DNA of 64,000 nucleotides from JAWKUK01 sp964402175 (GTDB lineage Bacteria; Planctomycetota; UBA1135; GCA-002686595), in NCBI GenBank assembly GCA_964402175.1, contig CAYOBN010000001.1, positions 124,001-188,000 of the forward strand, written 5' to 3'. Under the pieces are notes generated by a model. The model saw only the letters and a list, made by a program, of their open reading frames with translations, was not told the origin of the DNA and made no database searches. A program made the position numbers and the translations under genes. This document shows, in pieces, positions 26,951 to 35,330 of the stretch (positions are counted from its first letter, which is position 1; every line of letters begins with the position of its first letter).

Positions 26951-27670
26951 ATGCGAATCGAACAACCCGTGCACCTGGGCCGACTGCTGCGGCGCTACAA
27001 GCGCTTCCTCGCCGACGTGGAGCTGCTCGAAGACGCCGGTGAGGTCGGCGCGGTGGGTCAGGTGATCGTCGCCCACTGCCCCAATACGGGCTCGCTGCTC
27101 GGCTGTCTCGCCGAAGGCGCCCGCTGCGTCGTGCGCGACAGCGGTGATCCCGCGCGCAAACTGCGCACGACGTTGCAGACGGTCGAGGTCGACGGCGGCT
27201 GGGTCAACGTCGACACGTCGCTCCCGAACGCCGTCGTCGCGGAGGCGATCCAGAGCGGCCGAATCCCGGAGCTCGCGGGCTACCCCACGCTGCGCCGTGA
27301 AGTGAAGTACGGAGCGAACAGCCGGATCGACCTTCTGCTGGAGGACGGCGCGCGGCGCTGCTACGTCGAGGTCAAGAGCACCACGCTCGCCGTGCATGGC
27401 GAGGCGCGCTTTCCCGACGCGGTGACCGAGCGGGGCCGCAAGCACCTCGTGGAGCTCGCGGCGATGGTGGCAGAGGGCCACCGCGCGGCGATCGTGTTCC
27501 ACGTCTCGCGCAGCGACGTCGACCGGTTCGCACCAGCCGACGATATCGACCCCGCGTACGGCGCTGCCCTGCGCGAGGCGCGCGATCGGGGCGTGCTCAC
27601 CCTCGCGTGGCGCGCGAGGGTGAGCCCCGATGAGGTGACGATGGAGCGTGCGCTACCGCTGGAGTTCTGA
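26951..27670 (+). CDS. sfsA: SfsA family sugar fermentation stimulation/nuclease-like protein
   Basis: A 239-residue protein of the SfsA family. Family sequences are FLADVELLEDAGEV, VIVAHCPNTGSLLGCLAEGARC, NVDTSLPNAVVAEAI and the restriction-endonuclease-like core RIDLLLEDGARRCYVEVKSTTL (Asp, then E-x-K, read here as RIDLLLEDG and YVEVKSTTL), followed by FPDAVTERGRKHL. SfsA was named for an effect on maltose metabolism in E. coli, and its fold suggests a nuclease or DNA-binding role. The ATG at 26951 gives the typical length. It is divergent from prfB and ends 8 bases from the convergent membrane-protein gene. Confidence 0.9.
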   Translation: MRIEQPVHLGRLLRRYKRFLADVELLEDAGEVGAVGQVIVAHCPNTGSLLGCLAEGARCVVRDSGDPARKLRTTLQTVEVDGGWVNVDTSLPNAVVAEAIQSGRIPELAGYPTLRREVKYGANSRIDLLLEDGARRCYVEVKSTTLAVHGEARFPDAVTERGRKHLVELAAMVAEGHRAAIVFHVSRSDVDRFAPADDIDPAYGAALREARDRGVLTLAWRARVSPDEVTMERALPLEF

Positions 27671-27678
27671 TGAACCGC

Positions 27679-28767
27679 TCAGAGCGCCACGTGGTACGCG
27701 TCTTCGTCGTGACCGATCGGGTACTGCGGGCCGCCGGGCGCTCCGATGGTGACCTCCCACGGGTCGCCTTTCTTCTTGTGCGGCGGAATCAAGTGCTCGC
27801 TCACGCGTGAGGTCGCGAAGTAGAGCGCTCCACGGCTCACATGACGCCACAGCGCGCAAATCTGCGCGACCGCCAACAACGCCAGGACATGCTCGAGCCG
27901 GGGGCGTTCCACCGCGCGCGCGTCGATGTGATCGACAAGCCAACCGGCAGCGAACACACAGACGAGCGCCTCCAGGAGTAGGAGCCCGATCACCGGACGC
28001 AGGGTCTGGATCGGATGACGGAACATCACCCAGAACGTCGCGAGCCCCGCGCCCAGCGCAGAGCGTCCGTCGCGCTGCGCCATCCGCGTGCGGGTGTACG
28101 CACCCCAAGCGAGTACGAGGGCGAAGAGCGCCGCGTGCAGACCGTCCCGCGCCCAGCCGAGGCGTGCGACGAGCAGCTCGGAATCGAGCGTCTCGAGCGC
28201 CTCGCGGTCGTACTCCGGCACCCCCATCAAGCGCCCGAGAACGAGCTCCTTCCAAGGTGCGCCGTAACACACCCAATGGGCGAGCGACAGCGCCAGAAGC
28301 ACCAGCAGCAGGACGCGAAGGAAGCGCCAGAAATACGCCGCCCCGCCGTAGCAGAAGCGCCGGAACGTCTTGCCTTCGAGGCGCTCGTACGCGATCTGCA
28401 GCCAGCCGCCCGCAGCGAAGACCCCGAGCAGCAGCGCTGCGAGGGAGAGCGTCGCCATCACCCAAGCGTTCGCGGTCGTGAGCTGCGCCAACGCTTCACG
28501 GTTGTCGTGGCGGAAGTTCTCCGACAGCGCCCATGTGTCGGCGCCGAGACCCGCGCCGACCTCGCGCAGTGTGCGCCAGTCCGCGGTGCCCGAGCTGAAG
28601 AGACCGTCGAACACACCCAGGGTCGCGAGCGCCGGGGCGAGCCCGAGCAACGTGATCGCGGCCCACGTGGCGATCCAGAGGATCGGGTGGCTCAGCGAGC
28701 GCCGGAGCGCCGTGAACGCGAGGAAAGCCCCAGGTCGGCCCTTCGATTGGTTCGTGTCTGTGCTCAT
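27679..28767 (-). CDS. Multi-pass membrane protein, unknown function
   Basis: A 362-residue protein with about six predicted membrane helices: near residues 30-55, 100-125, 150-170, 215-235, 255-285 and 295-315. The ends are hydrophilic; the C-terminal tail contains HKKKGDPWEV and ends with an acidic HDEDAYHVAL. No transporter or enzyme motif was recognised. It starts 3 bases after the stop of the M1 peptidase gene, so the two are almost certainly cotranscribed and may act together at the membrane. Confidence 0.65.
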   Translation of the reverse strand: MSTDTNQSKGRPGAFLAFTALRRSLSHPILWIATWAAITLLGLAPALATLGVFDGLFSSGTADWRTLREVGAGLGADTWALSENFRHDNREALAQLTTANAWVMATLSLAALLLGVFAAGGWLQIAYERLEGKTFRRFCYGGAAYFWRFLRVLLLVLLALSLAHWVCYGAPWKELVLGRLMGVPEYDREALETLDSELLVARLGWARDGLHAALFALVLAWGAYTRTRMAQRDGRSALGAGLATFWVMFRHPIQTLRPVIGLLLLEALVCVFAAGWLVDHIDARAVERPRLEHVLALLAVAQICALWRHVSRGALYFATSRVSEHLIPPHKKKGDPWEVTIGAPGGPQYPIGHDEDAYHVAL

Positions 28768-28770
28768 CGC

Positions 28771-31209
28771 TCAACCTCCGATCGACATGAACCACTGGAG
28801 CGTATGGGCTGCACCGGCGAGCGCACGCTCGGCGAAGCGCAGCGGCGCCAGCCCGTCGGACGCATCGAACCACTGGTTGTTGCGCATATCTGAGTCCAGG
28901 TACCAGACACGCTCGGGGTCGATCACCACCGCGCTGATCGCTGGATCACCCGGAGAGAGCGGCAAGCGCCACCAGTTCCGACTCTGCTGAGCCTCGCGCG
29001 TCCATTCGAAGTCGCGGGTGGCGCCGCCCTTGAAGTGCACGCGCACCGTCACGGGCAGCGCGAGAGCTCCGTCGTTGCGTACGAGGACGTCGTAGAGGTG
29101 GGGCAACTTGGGTTGCTCCTCTCCCTCGCCTGCTTCGATGCCGTGCAACTCGCTCACCGATGGAGCGCAGTCCGAGTGCCAACGCCCGTCGACACACCGG
29201 AACCAGCCCTTCGGCTCGGCCGCGCGGCCCTGCTTGACCTCAACGCTCCAGTCGAGGGTCGCCGTCCCTCGGAAGACCTCGTCGAAGTACCACTGAACCT
29301 CGACGTCGGCCCCGACCTGGAACGCTTCGTAGAAGTCCGCCGGGTAGGGGTGGCGATAGCGCCATTGCTCGGCGAAGTGGCGCATCCCGCGCAGGAAGCG
29401 CTCGCGCCCTACGAGCGCCGACAGCGAGCGCAGCGCCGCGGCAGTGCGCGGATAGCTGTTCGTGCTGTAGCTGGTCGAATCGGCGTAGTCCCACACCACC
29501 GTCTCGATGGGGTCGGTGTTGGGATCGCGGAGGTAGCCGACCCGATCGTCCCAGCGAGTGTCCGTCCACTCGTCGACGAACGTCATGTGGGGCTGATCGC
29601 GCCACCAGGCCACGAACGGGGACACTTCGAGCGCTTCGAAGCGCCACTTCTTTGCGGTGAGCCAGCCGAGCTGCGCCGGTAGCTCGGGCAGCTTCTGGTC
29701 CAGTCGCTCGAAGCCGAAGCGCACGGGGTTCGGCACTTCGACTGCGCGCAGCGAGAGCGCGTTCAGCACCGCGCCCCCCTTCGCTACTGGCAGGATCGAG
29801 CGCCCATAGACCGGCAACCTGGAGTAACGCTGTGAGGTCCGGCGACGCCCGTACTGACGGAACAAGGTCTCGGAGTCCGAGTAGGAGTTGAGCCCCTCGT
29901 CGAGCCATGCGGCCTCGGGCTCGTTGTTCGCGACGAGCCCGTACCAGAACTGGTGCCCTGCTTCGTGGACGGTCACGCTCTCCGGCCGGTGCATGGCGGC
30001 CTCGGTGAAGAGCTCGGTGCCGCACGTGAAGAGGGTGGGATACTCCATCCCACCCGCGGCGCTCGCACCCCATGCAGGGTCGACCGCGGTGACACGTTCA
30101 TACGGATACTCGCCGTACCAGAGGCCGTAGAAGAACAGCGTCGCGGCGGTCGCGTGCCAGTGGCGCTCCGCTTGGTCAGCGCGCTCGGGCTGCACCATGA
30201 CCGTGATGTCGACGTTGCGGGTGCGCAGCTCATCGCGCGTCCGACCGAGGCTACGCATCGCTTCGGACACCTCGAGCTCGTGCTCCTTCGCCCAATCGTC
30301 CCAGCGGAACGGCTGTTGGAAGACGACGTAGTCGGGGTCCGCGGTCCAGGCGAAGTCGTGCACCATGACCGGGCGCTGGGAGCCGCGCGCGGCAACGGGA
30401 TCCACACGCTCGCGGTCAGCGGGGCTCGGTGCCGCGAAGCGCGTACGAACGCGCCCGCCGCTGAGGGTGGCCTCACCGACTTGCACGCCCGACCCCGCGA
30501 CCTTACCGGCGTAGACCTCCGGTAGATCCAGCGTCACGTCGTAGGTGCCGAAGTTCGAGTAGAACTCGGTGTTCAGGTGGAACGAATGGGCGCGCCAGCC
30601 GCGTCCTCCCTCGAACACCGCGAGCTTCGGGAACCAGTGGGCAAGAAAGATGAAGTCGCCCTTTGTGCCCCAACGACGGCGAACTCGCGGGAGGCGCGAC
30701 TCCCACGCGACGGTCACAGTGACCTCGCCGCCGTCGGGGACCGCCTCGGGCAGGTCCACGCTGAAGAGCGTGCGATCGAGGGGCGCGCCTTGCGGCGGCA
30801 TGCGCCAGACGAGCGTGTCGATCAGCTCGGTCTCGCCGACCTTGATCGAGCGCACGTCCTGCCAACCGAAGCCGCGCTCGAGCTTCCTGCCCCGCGTCGC
30901 GCCTCGGCCCTCGACCAGATGGAGGCTCTGGTTGTTCGCGAACGCGTTGAGGTACAAGTGGAACCACAGGTCGCCCACCGCCTCTCCCGAGCGGTTCCGG
31001 AAGGTCAGCGTATAGGTCCCCGAGAGGTCCTTCGCTGGACCGTCATCGAGCGCCTCGTTCGGCGCGGCATCGTCGATGCGCGCCTCGATCACGTAGTGAG
31101 CCTCTGAGGTGCGCGCGTCGACCGGAGCTTGTGCCACGGCTGTCCCCATGAGGGCCAGGCCGAGCAGCGCCCAGGCCCACCGCGCAGGGCCGGAACGGTG
31201 CGGAGTCAT
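28771..31209 (-). CDS. Secreted M1-family zinc metallopeptidase
   Basis: An 812-residue exported peptidase. Signal peptide: WAWALLGLALMGTAVAQA, after a short basic start at ATG 31209. The gluzincin signature is complete: the exopeptidase-type GGMEYPTLF, then HEAGHQFWYG (zinc His pair and catalytic Glu) and, 18 residues on, the third ligand in WLDEGLNSYSD. This is the layout of aminopeptidase N-like enzymes (HExxH-x18-E). A long beta domain precedes the catalytic part, and an Ig-like C-terminal region follows. It probably trims peptides in the periplasm or outside the cell. Cotranscribed with the membrane protein downstream. Confidence 0.9.
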   Translation of the reverse strand: MTPHRSGPARWAWALLGLALMGTAVAQAPVDARTSEAHYVIEARIDDAAPNEALDDGPAKDLSGTYTLTFRNRSGEAVGDLWFHLYLNAFANNQSLHLVEGRGATRGRKLERGFGWQDVRSIKVGETELIDTLVWRMPPQGAPLDRTLFSVDLPEAVPDGGEVTVTVAWESRLPRVRRRWGTKGDFIFLAHWFPKLAVFEGGRGWRAHSFHLNTEFYSNFGTYDVTLDLPEVYAGKVAGSGVQVGEATLSGGRVRTRFAAPSPADRERVDPVAARGSQRPVMVHDFAWTADPDYVVFQQPFRWDDWAKEHELEVSEAMRSLGRTRDELRTRNVDITVMVQPERADQAERHWHATAATLFFYGLWYGEYPYERVTAVDPAWGASAAGGMEYPTLFTCGTELFTEAAMHRPESVTVHEAGHQFWYGLVANNEPEAAWLDEGLNSYSDSETLFRQYGRRRTSQRYSRLPVYGRSILPVAKGGAVLNALSLRAVEVPNPVRFGFERLDQKLPELPAQLGWLTAKKWRFEALEVSPFVAWWRDQPHMTFVDEWTDTRWDDRVGYLRDPNTDPIETVVWDYADSTSYSTNSYPRTAAALRSLSALVGRERFLRGMRHFAEQWRYRHPYPADFYEAFQVGADVEVQWYFDEVFRGTATLDWSVEVKQGRAAEPKGWFRCVDGRWHSDCAPSVSELHGIEAGEGEEQPKLPHLYDVLVRNDGALALPVTVRVHFKGGATRDFEWTREAQQSRNWWRLPLSPGDPAISAVVIDPERVWYLDSDMRNNQWFDASDGLAPLRFAERALAGAAHTLQWFMSIGG

Positions 31210-31469
31210 GCGACCATGGTACGCGACACCGCCCCCGCGCCCCCCCCTTGGAGCTGACCGGCGCAGCGTTCGGGACTTTCGCGGATTTCCGCTCAGGTTT
31301 CGGTTGGACCGTCCGAACACCCACCTGGCGGGAGCTCCGACACAGAGGGACCCTGCCCGGGGCGCGGCGCCCCGCCTCGCCAGCAGAGATTCTCGGAAAG
31401 GGGCGCAGGTTGGAGGGCCGGACCTGTCGAAAGGCACAAGGGGAAAGGGCTGCACTCTGCACCCACCCA

Positions 31470-31489
31470 CTCTCCGCAGACGCGGAGGG
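31470..31489 (+). promoter_or_regulatory. Hairpin that could mask the ribosome-binding site of the FlgM-like gene
   Basis: CTCTCCGC and GCGGAGGG can pair over 8 bp (one G-U) with an AGAC loop. The right arm is the start of the strong ribosome-binding stretch GGAGGGAGG, 6-14 bases before the ATG at 31499. Folding would reduce translation. Seen by eye only. Confidence 0.3.
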
Positions 31490-31498
31490 AGGACCAAC

Positions 31499-31855
31499 AT
31501 GGAACTGCGAAACGACCAGACGCGCCGCTACCAAGCGCGCTCGGCCCAGCCTGGGCCCGAGCGTGTGAAGGCGGAGATGGCGAGCGCGAAAGAGGCCCAA
31601 GAGGCCCAACTGCGCTCCACCATCGAGCGCGTCGGCGAAGCGAGCCGAGACGAGGCCGCACGGTTGCGAAACGTCGCAGGCGGTCAGGAAGACACCGTCC
31701 AGTTCTCGCGCCTGGCGCAACAGGTCGCAGAGAACGATGCGATCGAAGCCGAGCGCCGCGACCGTATCGCCGAGCTGCGCCGCGCCCACGAGGCCGGTTT
31801 GCTCAACGGTCCCGAGCGGATCGAACGCGCCGCGACGCGGATGCTCGGGGGCTGA
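31499..31855 (+). CDS. FlgM-like anti-sigma-28 candidate
   Basis: A 118-residue hydrophilic protein. The first two thirds are Gln/Glu/Ala-rich and probably disordered or loosely helical. The end (RRDRIAELRRAHEAG, then GPERIERAATRMLGG) has the layout of the FlgM C-terminus: a helix ending in Gly, a short turn, and a final helix with I-x-x-x-A-x-x-M-L. FlgM binds and inhibits FliA until the hook is complete, then is exported. The strong leader GGAGGGAGGACCAAC fixes the start. It is the only rightward gene at the border of the flagellar cluster, in which fliA is encoded 3 kb away. Similarity is short, so the assignment is an inference. Confidence 0.55.
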   Translation: MELRNDQTRRYQARSAQPGPERVKAEMASAKEAQEAQLRSTIERVGEASRDEAARLRNVAGGQEDTVQFSRLAQQVAENDAIEAERRDRIAELRRAHEAGLLNGPERIERAATRMLGG

Positions 31856-31911
31856 GACGCGGCGCACTTCGATGGAGCTGACTCCAGGAGAGGCCCGCGA
31901 CCGCGTGGCGA

Positions 31912-31926
31912 GGAGGCTGCGCCTCC
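31912..31926. terminator. Short hairpin between convergent genes
   Basis: GGAGGC and GCCTCC form a 6-bp stem with a TGC loop, between the end of the FlgM-like gene and the end of the flagellar lipoprotein operon. It is a candidate bidirectional terminator but has no T-run on either side. Confidence 0.35.
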
Positions 31927-32004
31927 GCACTCGCTGATCTCGTGAGCGGGCGCAGTCTATCGCAGACAGACCTCCGACTCCGGGCGACGAGCCGCCGCTC
32001 TGGC

Positions 32005-32613
32005 TCAGAGCAGCTGCATCACCTGCCAGGCCGCAAAACGCGCGAAACGGCGCGGTGAGAGCAACACGAGCTCCGCGCCACCCGCCGAATCGGTGAACTG
32101 CATCGACCAGAGTTCGAGCGCTTCTCGCGTCGTCTTATCGGCAGCGTCGAGCAGCACATTGCCCGACCAGAGCGTCGCGCCGGTCTCACACGAGATCAAG
32201 TCCGCCTGCAGACCTAGGCGCTGGGGCGGGACCATTCGGCGGCTAGAGATAGCGCTGACGAATACGGCATCCAGCAGGAAACGTCGCCGTAGCTCGATCA
32301 ATCCGGCCGGAGAATATCTGCCCCGCCGAAAAGGTTCGAGGCCTTCGACTTCGAGTAAGTCGTCGGCGCTGATCGGGATGACTTCGAATCCTGTGGAGGC
32401 GACGAGCTCGGCATGCAGGGCCTGCTCCATCGACTCGTCGGATGCTGCGCCCTCGCCGCCTTCATTCAAGGGGAGCAATCCGACTCGGCGCACCGTGTAC
32501 GAAGCGAAGTCCGCGGTCACTCGACCGGTTCCAAGGAGAGGGACCTGACGGGTCTCCAGGTTCTGGCAGCTCATGGCGAGCGCCAGCATCAGACTGGCCA
32601 GACCGAACCTCAC
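32005..32613 (-). CDS. Lipoprotein with LpoB/CsgG/FlgO-like fold, flagellar operon end
   Basis: A 202-residue protein with a lipoprotein signal (MRFGLASLMLALAMSC, Cys as lipid site). The body follows the pattern of CsgG/LpoB-type periplasmic domains: VGLLPLNEGG as first strand, a helix HAELVASTGFEVIPISADDL, LIELRRRFLLDAVFVSAI, and LQADLISCETGATLWSGN near the end. Proteins of this fold include FlgO, an outer-membrane lipoprotein needed for polar flagella in Vibrio. The location at the end of the fliO-to-fliA operon makes a flagellar outer-membrane role attractive, but the link is inferred from fold pattern and position. The start overlaps the preceding gene's stop by 4 bases. Confidence 0.6.
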   Translation of the reverse strand: MRFGLASLMLALAMSCQNLETRQVPLLGTGRVTADFASYTVRRVGLLPLNEGGEGAASDESMEQALHAELVASTGFEVIPISADDLLEVEGLEPFRRGRYSPAGLIELRRRFLLDAVFVSAISSRRMVPPQRLGLQADLISCETGATLWSGNVLLDAADKTTREALELWSMQFTDSAGGAELVLLSPRRFARFAAWQVMQLL

Positions 32614-33233
32614 CGCTGCGTCTCGCTAGTTGTGGTGCGCGTATTGGCCGCATTCATGCGGCCCCACTCGAGCGACGCCTCGAGGAATGCGCGCTCCGCC
32701 TCGAGTCGACCGATCTGCGCCTGCGCGAGCCGTCCAGCGAGCTCCAACTCCGAGTTCTCGAGCTCCTGATTGCGCTGCGTGAGCGCCGCAACTTGGGCCT
32801 CGAGCGTCTTGATCATCGCGGATTGCTCCAGCACCTTGGCCGAGGACATCTCGCTGTCCTTGGACACGGCTTCGAACTCCTCCAACAGGATGCTGTGCTC
32901 CTCGCGCAACTCTGAGTATAGGTCGAGCAAGACCGCGCGACTGCCGCCTGTGCCGTCGACGCCAGCGTTGAGCGCGCCGGCCTCCTGAGTCACTTTCCCG
33001 GCGGGCGCCGCCGTCACGGGCGTGCCATCACGACCGTAGAGGAGGGGTGACCCTTCGGGCGGCACCATCGCGTCCCAACCCGAGGCGACGTCGTTCTGCT
33101 GACTGCGCCCCACGGGCCCTGTCTGGACACGCGCCCCCTCGCTCTCTTTTCCGAACGGAAGGAGATCCGCAACCGTCGGCGCAGTCGCACAGCTCATGAG
33201 CGGCAAGAATACCAAGGAGATGCGGTAGGACAT
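32610..33233 (-). CDS. Coiled-coil lipoprotein, flagellar operon
   Basis: A 207-residue protein with a short signal and lipobox (YRISLVFLPLMSC), a low-complexity linker of about 75 residues with many Gly, Pro, Val and Thr, then a continuous heptad-rich coiled coil from about residue 100 to 195 (LYSELREEHSILLEEFEAV, LEAQVAALTQRNQELE). It was not recognised as a named family. The next gene overlaps by 4 bases and is also a lipoprotein, while the preceding one is a membrane-anchored coiled coil 8 bases upstream; together they look like envelope-spanning parts of one structure. Confidence 0.55.
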   Translation of the reverse strand: MSYRISLVFLPLMSCATAPTVADLLPFGKESEGARVQTGPVGRSQQNDVASGWDAMVPPEGSPLLYGRDGTPVTAAPAGKVTQEAGALNAGVDGTGGSRAVLLDLYSELREEHSILLEEFEAVSKDSEMSSAKVLEQSAMIKTLEAQVAALTQRNQELENSELELAGRLAQAQIGRLEAERAFLEASLEWGRMNAANTRTTTSETQR

Positions 33234-33241
33234 GTCAGATC

Positions 33242-33679
33242 TCAGCGTACGACGATCACCTCGGACGGTTGCGGCGCCGTGGGCGTCGACCGCTTGAAGG
33301 ACGCGGGGATCACAGAAGCATCAGTTCCGAGCTCTGCACGCGCGGCTACGGCGAGTGAATCGAAGCGTTCTGCGAGCACATCATAGGAATCACGCCAGAG
33401 CTTGGCCTCGGCCACGAGCGCAGTCTTGGCCGCACGTATCTCCAAGAGCTCCTTGCGCAGGGCTTCGACGTGCTCTTCCAAGTTCATACGTGCATCGACC
33501 GACTTCGCGAGGATTGCGGCGAGGTTCGAGTTACGCTCGGCCAGCGCCGCCAGCTCCGTCGCTGCGGTACGCGGCGGCTCGGAGGGCGCGTCGACGACCT
33601 CTGCTCGCTGGATCGTCAGATAGACAACGACGAGCAGCGACACGACAGGGAAGAACAACAGGGCGGAGTAGCGTTGCAT
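33242..33679 (-). CDS. Membrane-anchored coiled-coil protein, flagellar operon
   Basis: A 145-residue protein with one N-terminal membrane segment (YSALLFFPVVSLLVVVYLTI) and a periplasmic coiled coil of about 75 residues (AALAERNSNLAAILAKSV, VEALRKELLEIRAAKTALV), ending in a Pro/Ser/Thr tail. ATG 33679 is preferred because it places the membrane segment at the start; the frame is open to 33760. No family was recognised. With the two lipoproteins downstream it may form a trans-envelope assembly related to flagellum placement or chemoreceptor organisation; this is an inference from order only. Confidence 0.55.
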   Translation of the reverse strand: MQRYSALLFFPVVSLLVVVYLTIQRAEVVDAPSEPPRTAATELAALAERNSNLAAILAKSVDARMNLEEHVEALRKELLEIRAAKTALVAEAKLWRDSYDVLAERFDSLAVAARAELGTDASVIPASFKRSTPTAPQPSEVIVVR

Positions 33680-33731
33680 GGCTGAATCTGGGGCTGCGGC
33701 GTGTGGGGTACGCCACGTGAGGGGATCGGAG

Positions 33732-33950
33732 TTACGTACGCGGGCGCGCTGTCGCGGCATGGTTGTTCGACTCGTAGGTCAGCTCGATCGTGACCCGCTC
33801 ACCGCAGGCGCAAGTGAACTCCAGGGCTCGAACGGAGCTGCCGTCCTTAACAAGCCGGACCGCGGAAGTCACCTCCTGAAGCGCACGCGCCTCGAGGGAT
33901 GGCGCCCGTCGTTCGGTCACGTGATGATGTTTGACGATGACTCGTTCCAT
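33732..33950 (-). CDS. Small hypothetical protein with C-x-C-G motif, 72 aa
   Basis: Not recognised. The product starts MERVIVKHHHV and carries one short cysteine motif in LEFTCACGERVTIELTYE, flanked by polar sequence. The single C-x-C pair is not enough for a full zinc site unless it dimerises. It starts 3 bases after the preceding small frame ends and has the same direction as fliA, in an operon where nearly every gene overlaps its neighbour. This spacing is the main reason to accept it. Confidence 0.45.
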   Translation of the reverse strand: MERVIVKHHHVTERRAPSLEARALQEVTSAVRLVKDGSSVRALEFTCACGERVTIELTYESNNHAATARPRT

Positions 33951-33953
33951 GGC

Positions 33954-34190
33954 TCAGGCTTCCACATCGACGCGCGTTCCGACCTCGTCCGCCGTCGGGG
34001 GAGCTACCCGTTGATCGACGGTTCGGGGCCTCGGGATGAGAACTTCGTCGCGCAATGAGCCCTGCTCGTCGCTGCTCGCGTGTTCGAGGTCTCGTCGAAA
34101 CGAGCCGTCGCCGCGCTCCTTCGCGCGTCGATCGCGGACCCGGGGCTGCAGGAGCATTCGTTCACCGACACGAGGGATGCTGTTGTCCAT
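33954..34190 (-). CDS. Small hypothetical protein after fliA, 78 aa
   Basis: Starts at the ATG that overlaps the fliA stop (TGATG at 34192-34188). The product is polar and rich in Arg, Asp, Glu and Pro (MDNSIPRVGERMLLQPRVRD), probably disordered, without cysteine, membrane segment or known motif. Acceptance rests on translational coupling to fliA and on the lack of another gene in this interval. Confidence 0.4.
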   Translation of the reverse strand: MDNSIPRVGERMLLQPRVRDRRAKERGDGSFRRDLEHASSDEQGSLRDEVLIPRPRTVDQRVAPPTADEVGTRVDVEA

Positions 34191-34924
34191 CACGCGGCCT
34201 CCGATGGAAGCTCTGGTACACCGCCTGTCAGCGCGGTGAGGGCTCGGTTGAGGCGATACACGGCGCGCGTGTGGATCTGACTCACGCGCGATTCCGTCAC
34301 GCCCAGCACATCCGCGATCTCCCTCAGAAGGAGCTCCTCGGCGTAGTAGAGCGTGATGACGGTCTTCTCCTGCTCGGGCAGCTTCTCGATCTCCTGGACA
34401 AGGAGATGCTTGAGCTCCTCCCATTCGACCGAACCGACGGGATCGTCACAGCGCGGATCGACCAGCATCGCGGCCAGGTCCCCGCTCGGCCCCTCTTCGA
34501 GCGAAGTCTGAACGGCGGTGGCGGCCGCAAGTAGCGTCGCATCGATGTCCTCGATCGGCTGGCCGAGCTCGCGAGCGAGCTCCTCGGGGGTGGGCTTCTC
34601 ACCGTTACGTTGCTCGAGGCGCTCGATGGCATTCTCGACCTCACGGACGGCCTCGCGTCGCCCGCGAGGCAGGAAATCGCAACGGCGCAGCTCGTCGAGG
34701 ATCGCGCCCCGGATCTTCGGGTATGCGTAGGTCGAGAACGCCAGGCCGCGGTTCGGATCCCAGGAGTCCGCAGCGGCCAACAGGCCGAGCATCCCGAACC
34801 CAAAGAGGTCATCGCGCTCCATCGAGCCGGGGGTGTCGAAGCACATCCGACCGACGATGTGCTTGAGCAGCGGGATGTGGTCGATGACAAGCTGCTCGCG
34901 CAGCGCAATGACGTCCTCGTTCAT
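34190..34924 (-). CDS. fliA: Flagellar RNA polymerase sigma factor FliA (sigma-28)
   Basis: A 244-residue sigma-70-family factor of the FliA/WhiG group. Region 2: DDLFGFGMLGLLAAADSWDP and FSTYAYPKIRGAILDELRR. Region 3 follows (KPTPEELARELGQPIEDIDA), then region 4 with the helix-turn-helix EELLLREIADVLGVTESRVSQ, ending IHTRAVYRLNRAL. It directs transcription of late flagellar genes such as flagellins and fliD, in front of which matching promoters are seen here. The ATG at 34924 follows AGGAGTTCG; earlier in-frame codons add an unconserved tail. Downstream of flhG in the same operon, as in many polar-flagellate bacteria. Confidence 0.93.
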   Translation of the reverse strand: MNEDVIALREQLVIDHIPLLKHIVGRMCFDTPGSMERDDLFGFGMLGLLAAADSWDPNRGLAFSTYAYPKIRGAILDELRRCDFLPRGRREAVREVENAIERLEQRNGEKPTPEELARELGQPIEDIDATLLAAATAVQTSLEEGPSGDLAAMLVDPRCDDPVGSVEWEELKHLLVQEIEKLPEQEKTVITLYYAEELLLREIADVLGVTESRVSQIHTRAVYRLNRALTALTGGVPELPSEAA

Positions 34925-35022
34925 CGAACTCCTCCCACGCCGCTCGACGCCGCTGCGCACCCTGACAGACACCGCTCTCGGTGTGCCGCGGGGGCCGGGT
35001 CGCTACTGAGGTCGCGCATCAT
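34921..35022 (-). CDS. Possible 33-residue coupled micro-protein before fliA
   Basis: A tiny open frame (MMRDLSSDPAPAAHRERCL) whose ATG overlaps the stop of the small membrane protein and whose TGA overlaps the fliA ATG (ATGA). Overlap at both ends is the pattern of translated, coupled reading frames. It may serve only to carry ribosomes to fliA. No motif is seen, and chance cannot be excluded. Confidence 0.3.
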   Translation of the reverse strand: MMRDLSSDPAPAAHRERCLSGCAAASSGVGGVR

Positions 35023-35297
35023 CGGGTGGTCTCCAGCGGCGCTCCGCCATCGGCCTCGGGCCTCGCCGTACGTGCGGGGGTCGCCGTGCGGTCGCTGATC
35101 CACTCGCCGACCCGGGTCAGGGCCACCAAGCTCAGCGTTGCAACGGCGCCGCGCAGGCTCGCGACGGACACCGGAGCGTCCACCAGGAGCGAAGCGAGGG
35201 CGACGAGGGCCCCGCAGCCGACCGCCATGCGGCGCCCGAGGGCGCCCAAGGCGTACCGCAGCGAGACTGCGCCACGTGCTCTTTCGACACTTGCCAT
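35019..35297 (-). CDS. Small two-helix membrane protein between flhG and fliA
   Basis: A 92-residue protein with two hydrophobic segments, about residues 20-40 (ALGALGRRMAVGCGALVALA) and 45-65 (VSVASLRGAVATLSLVALTR), and a polar C-terminal tail. It starts 33 bases after flhG. No family was recognised. Small membrane proteins of unclear role often lie in flagellar operons; a part in export or placement is possible. Confidence 0.45.
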   Translation of the reverse strand: MASVERARGAVSLRYALGALGRRMAVGCGALVALASLLVDAPVSVASLRGAVATLSLVALTRVGEWISDRTATPARTARPEADGGAPLETTR

Positions 35298-35330
35298 TCG
35301 GAGCCTTGAGTGAGAATCGGAACAGAAAGC

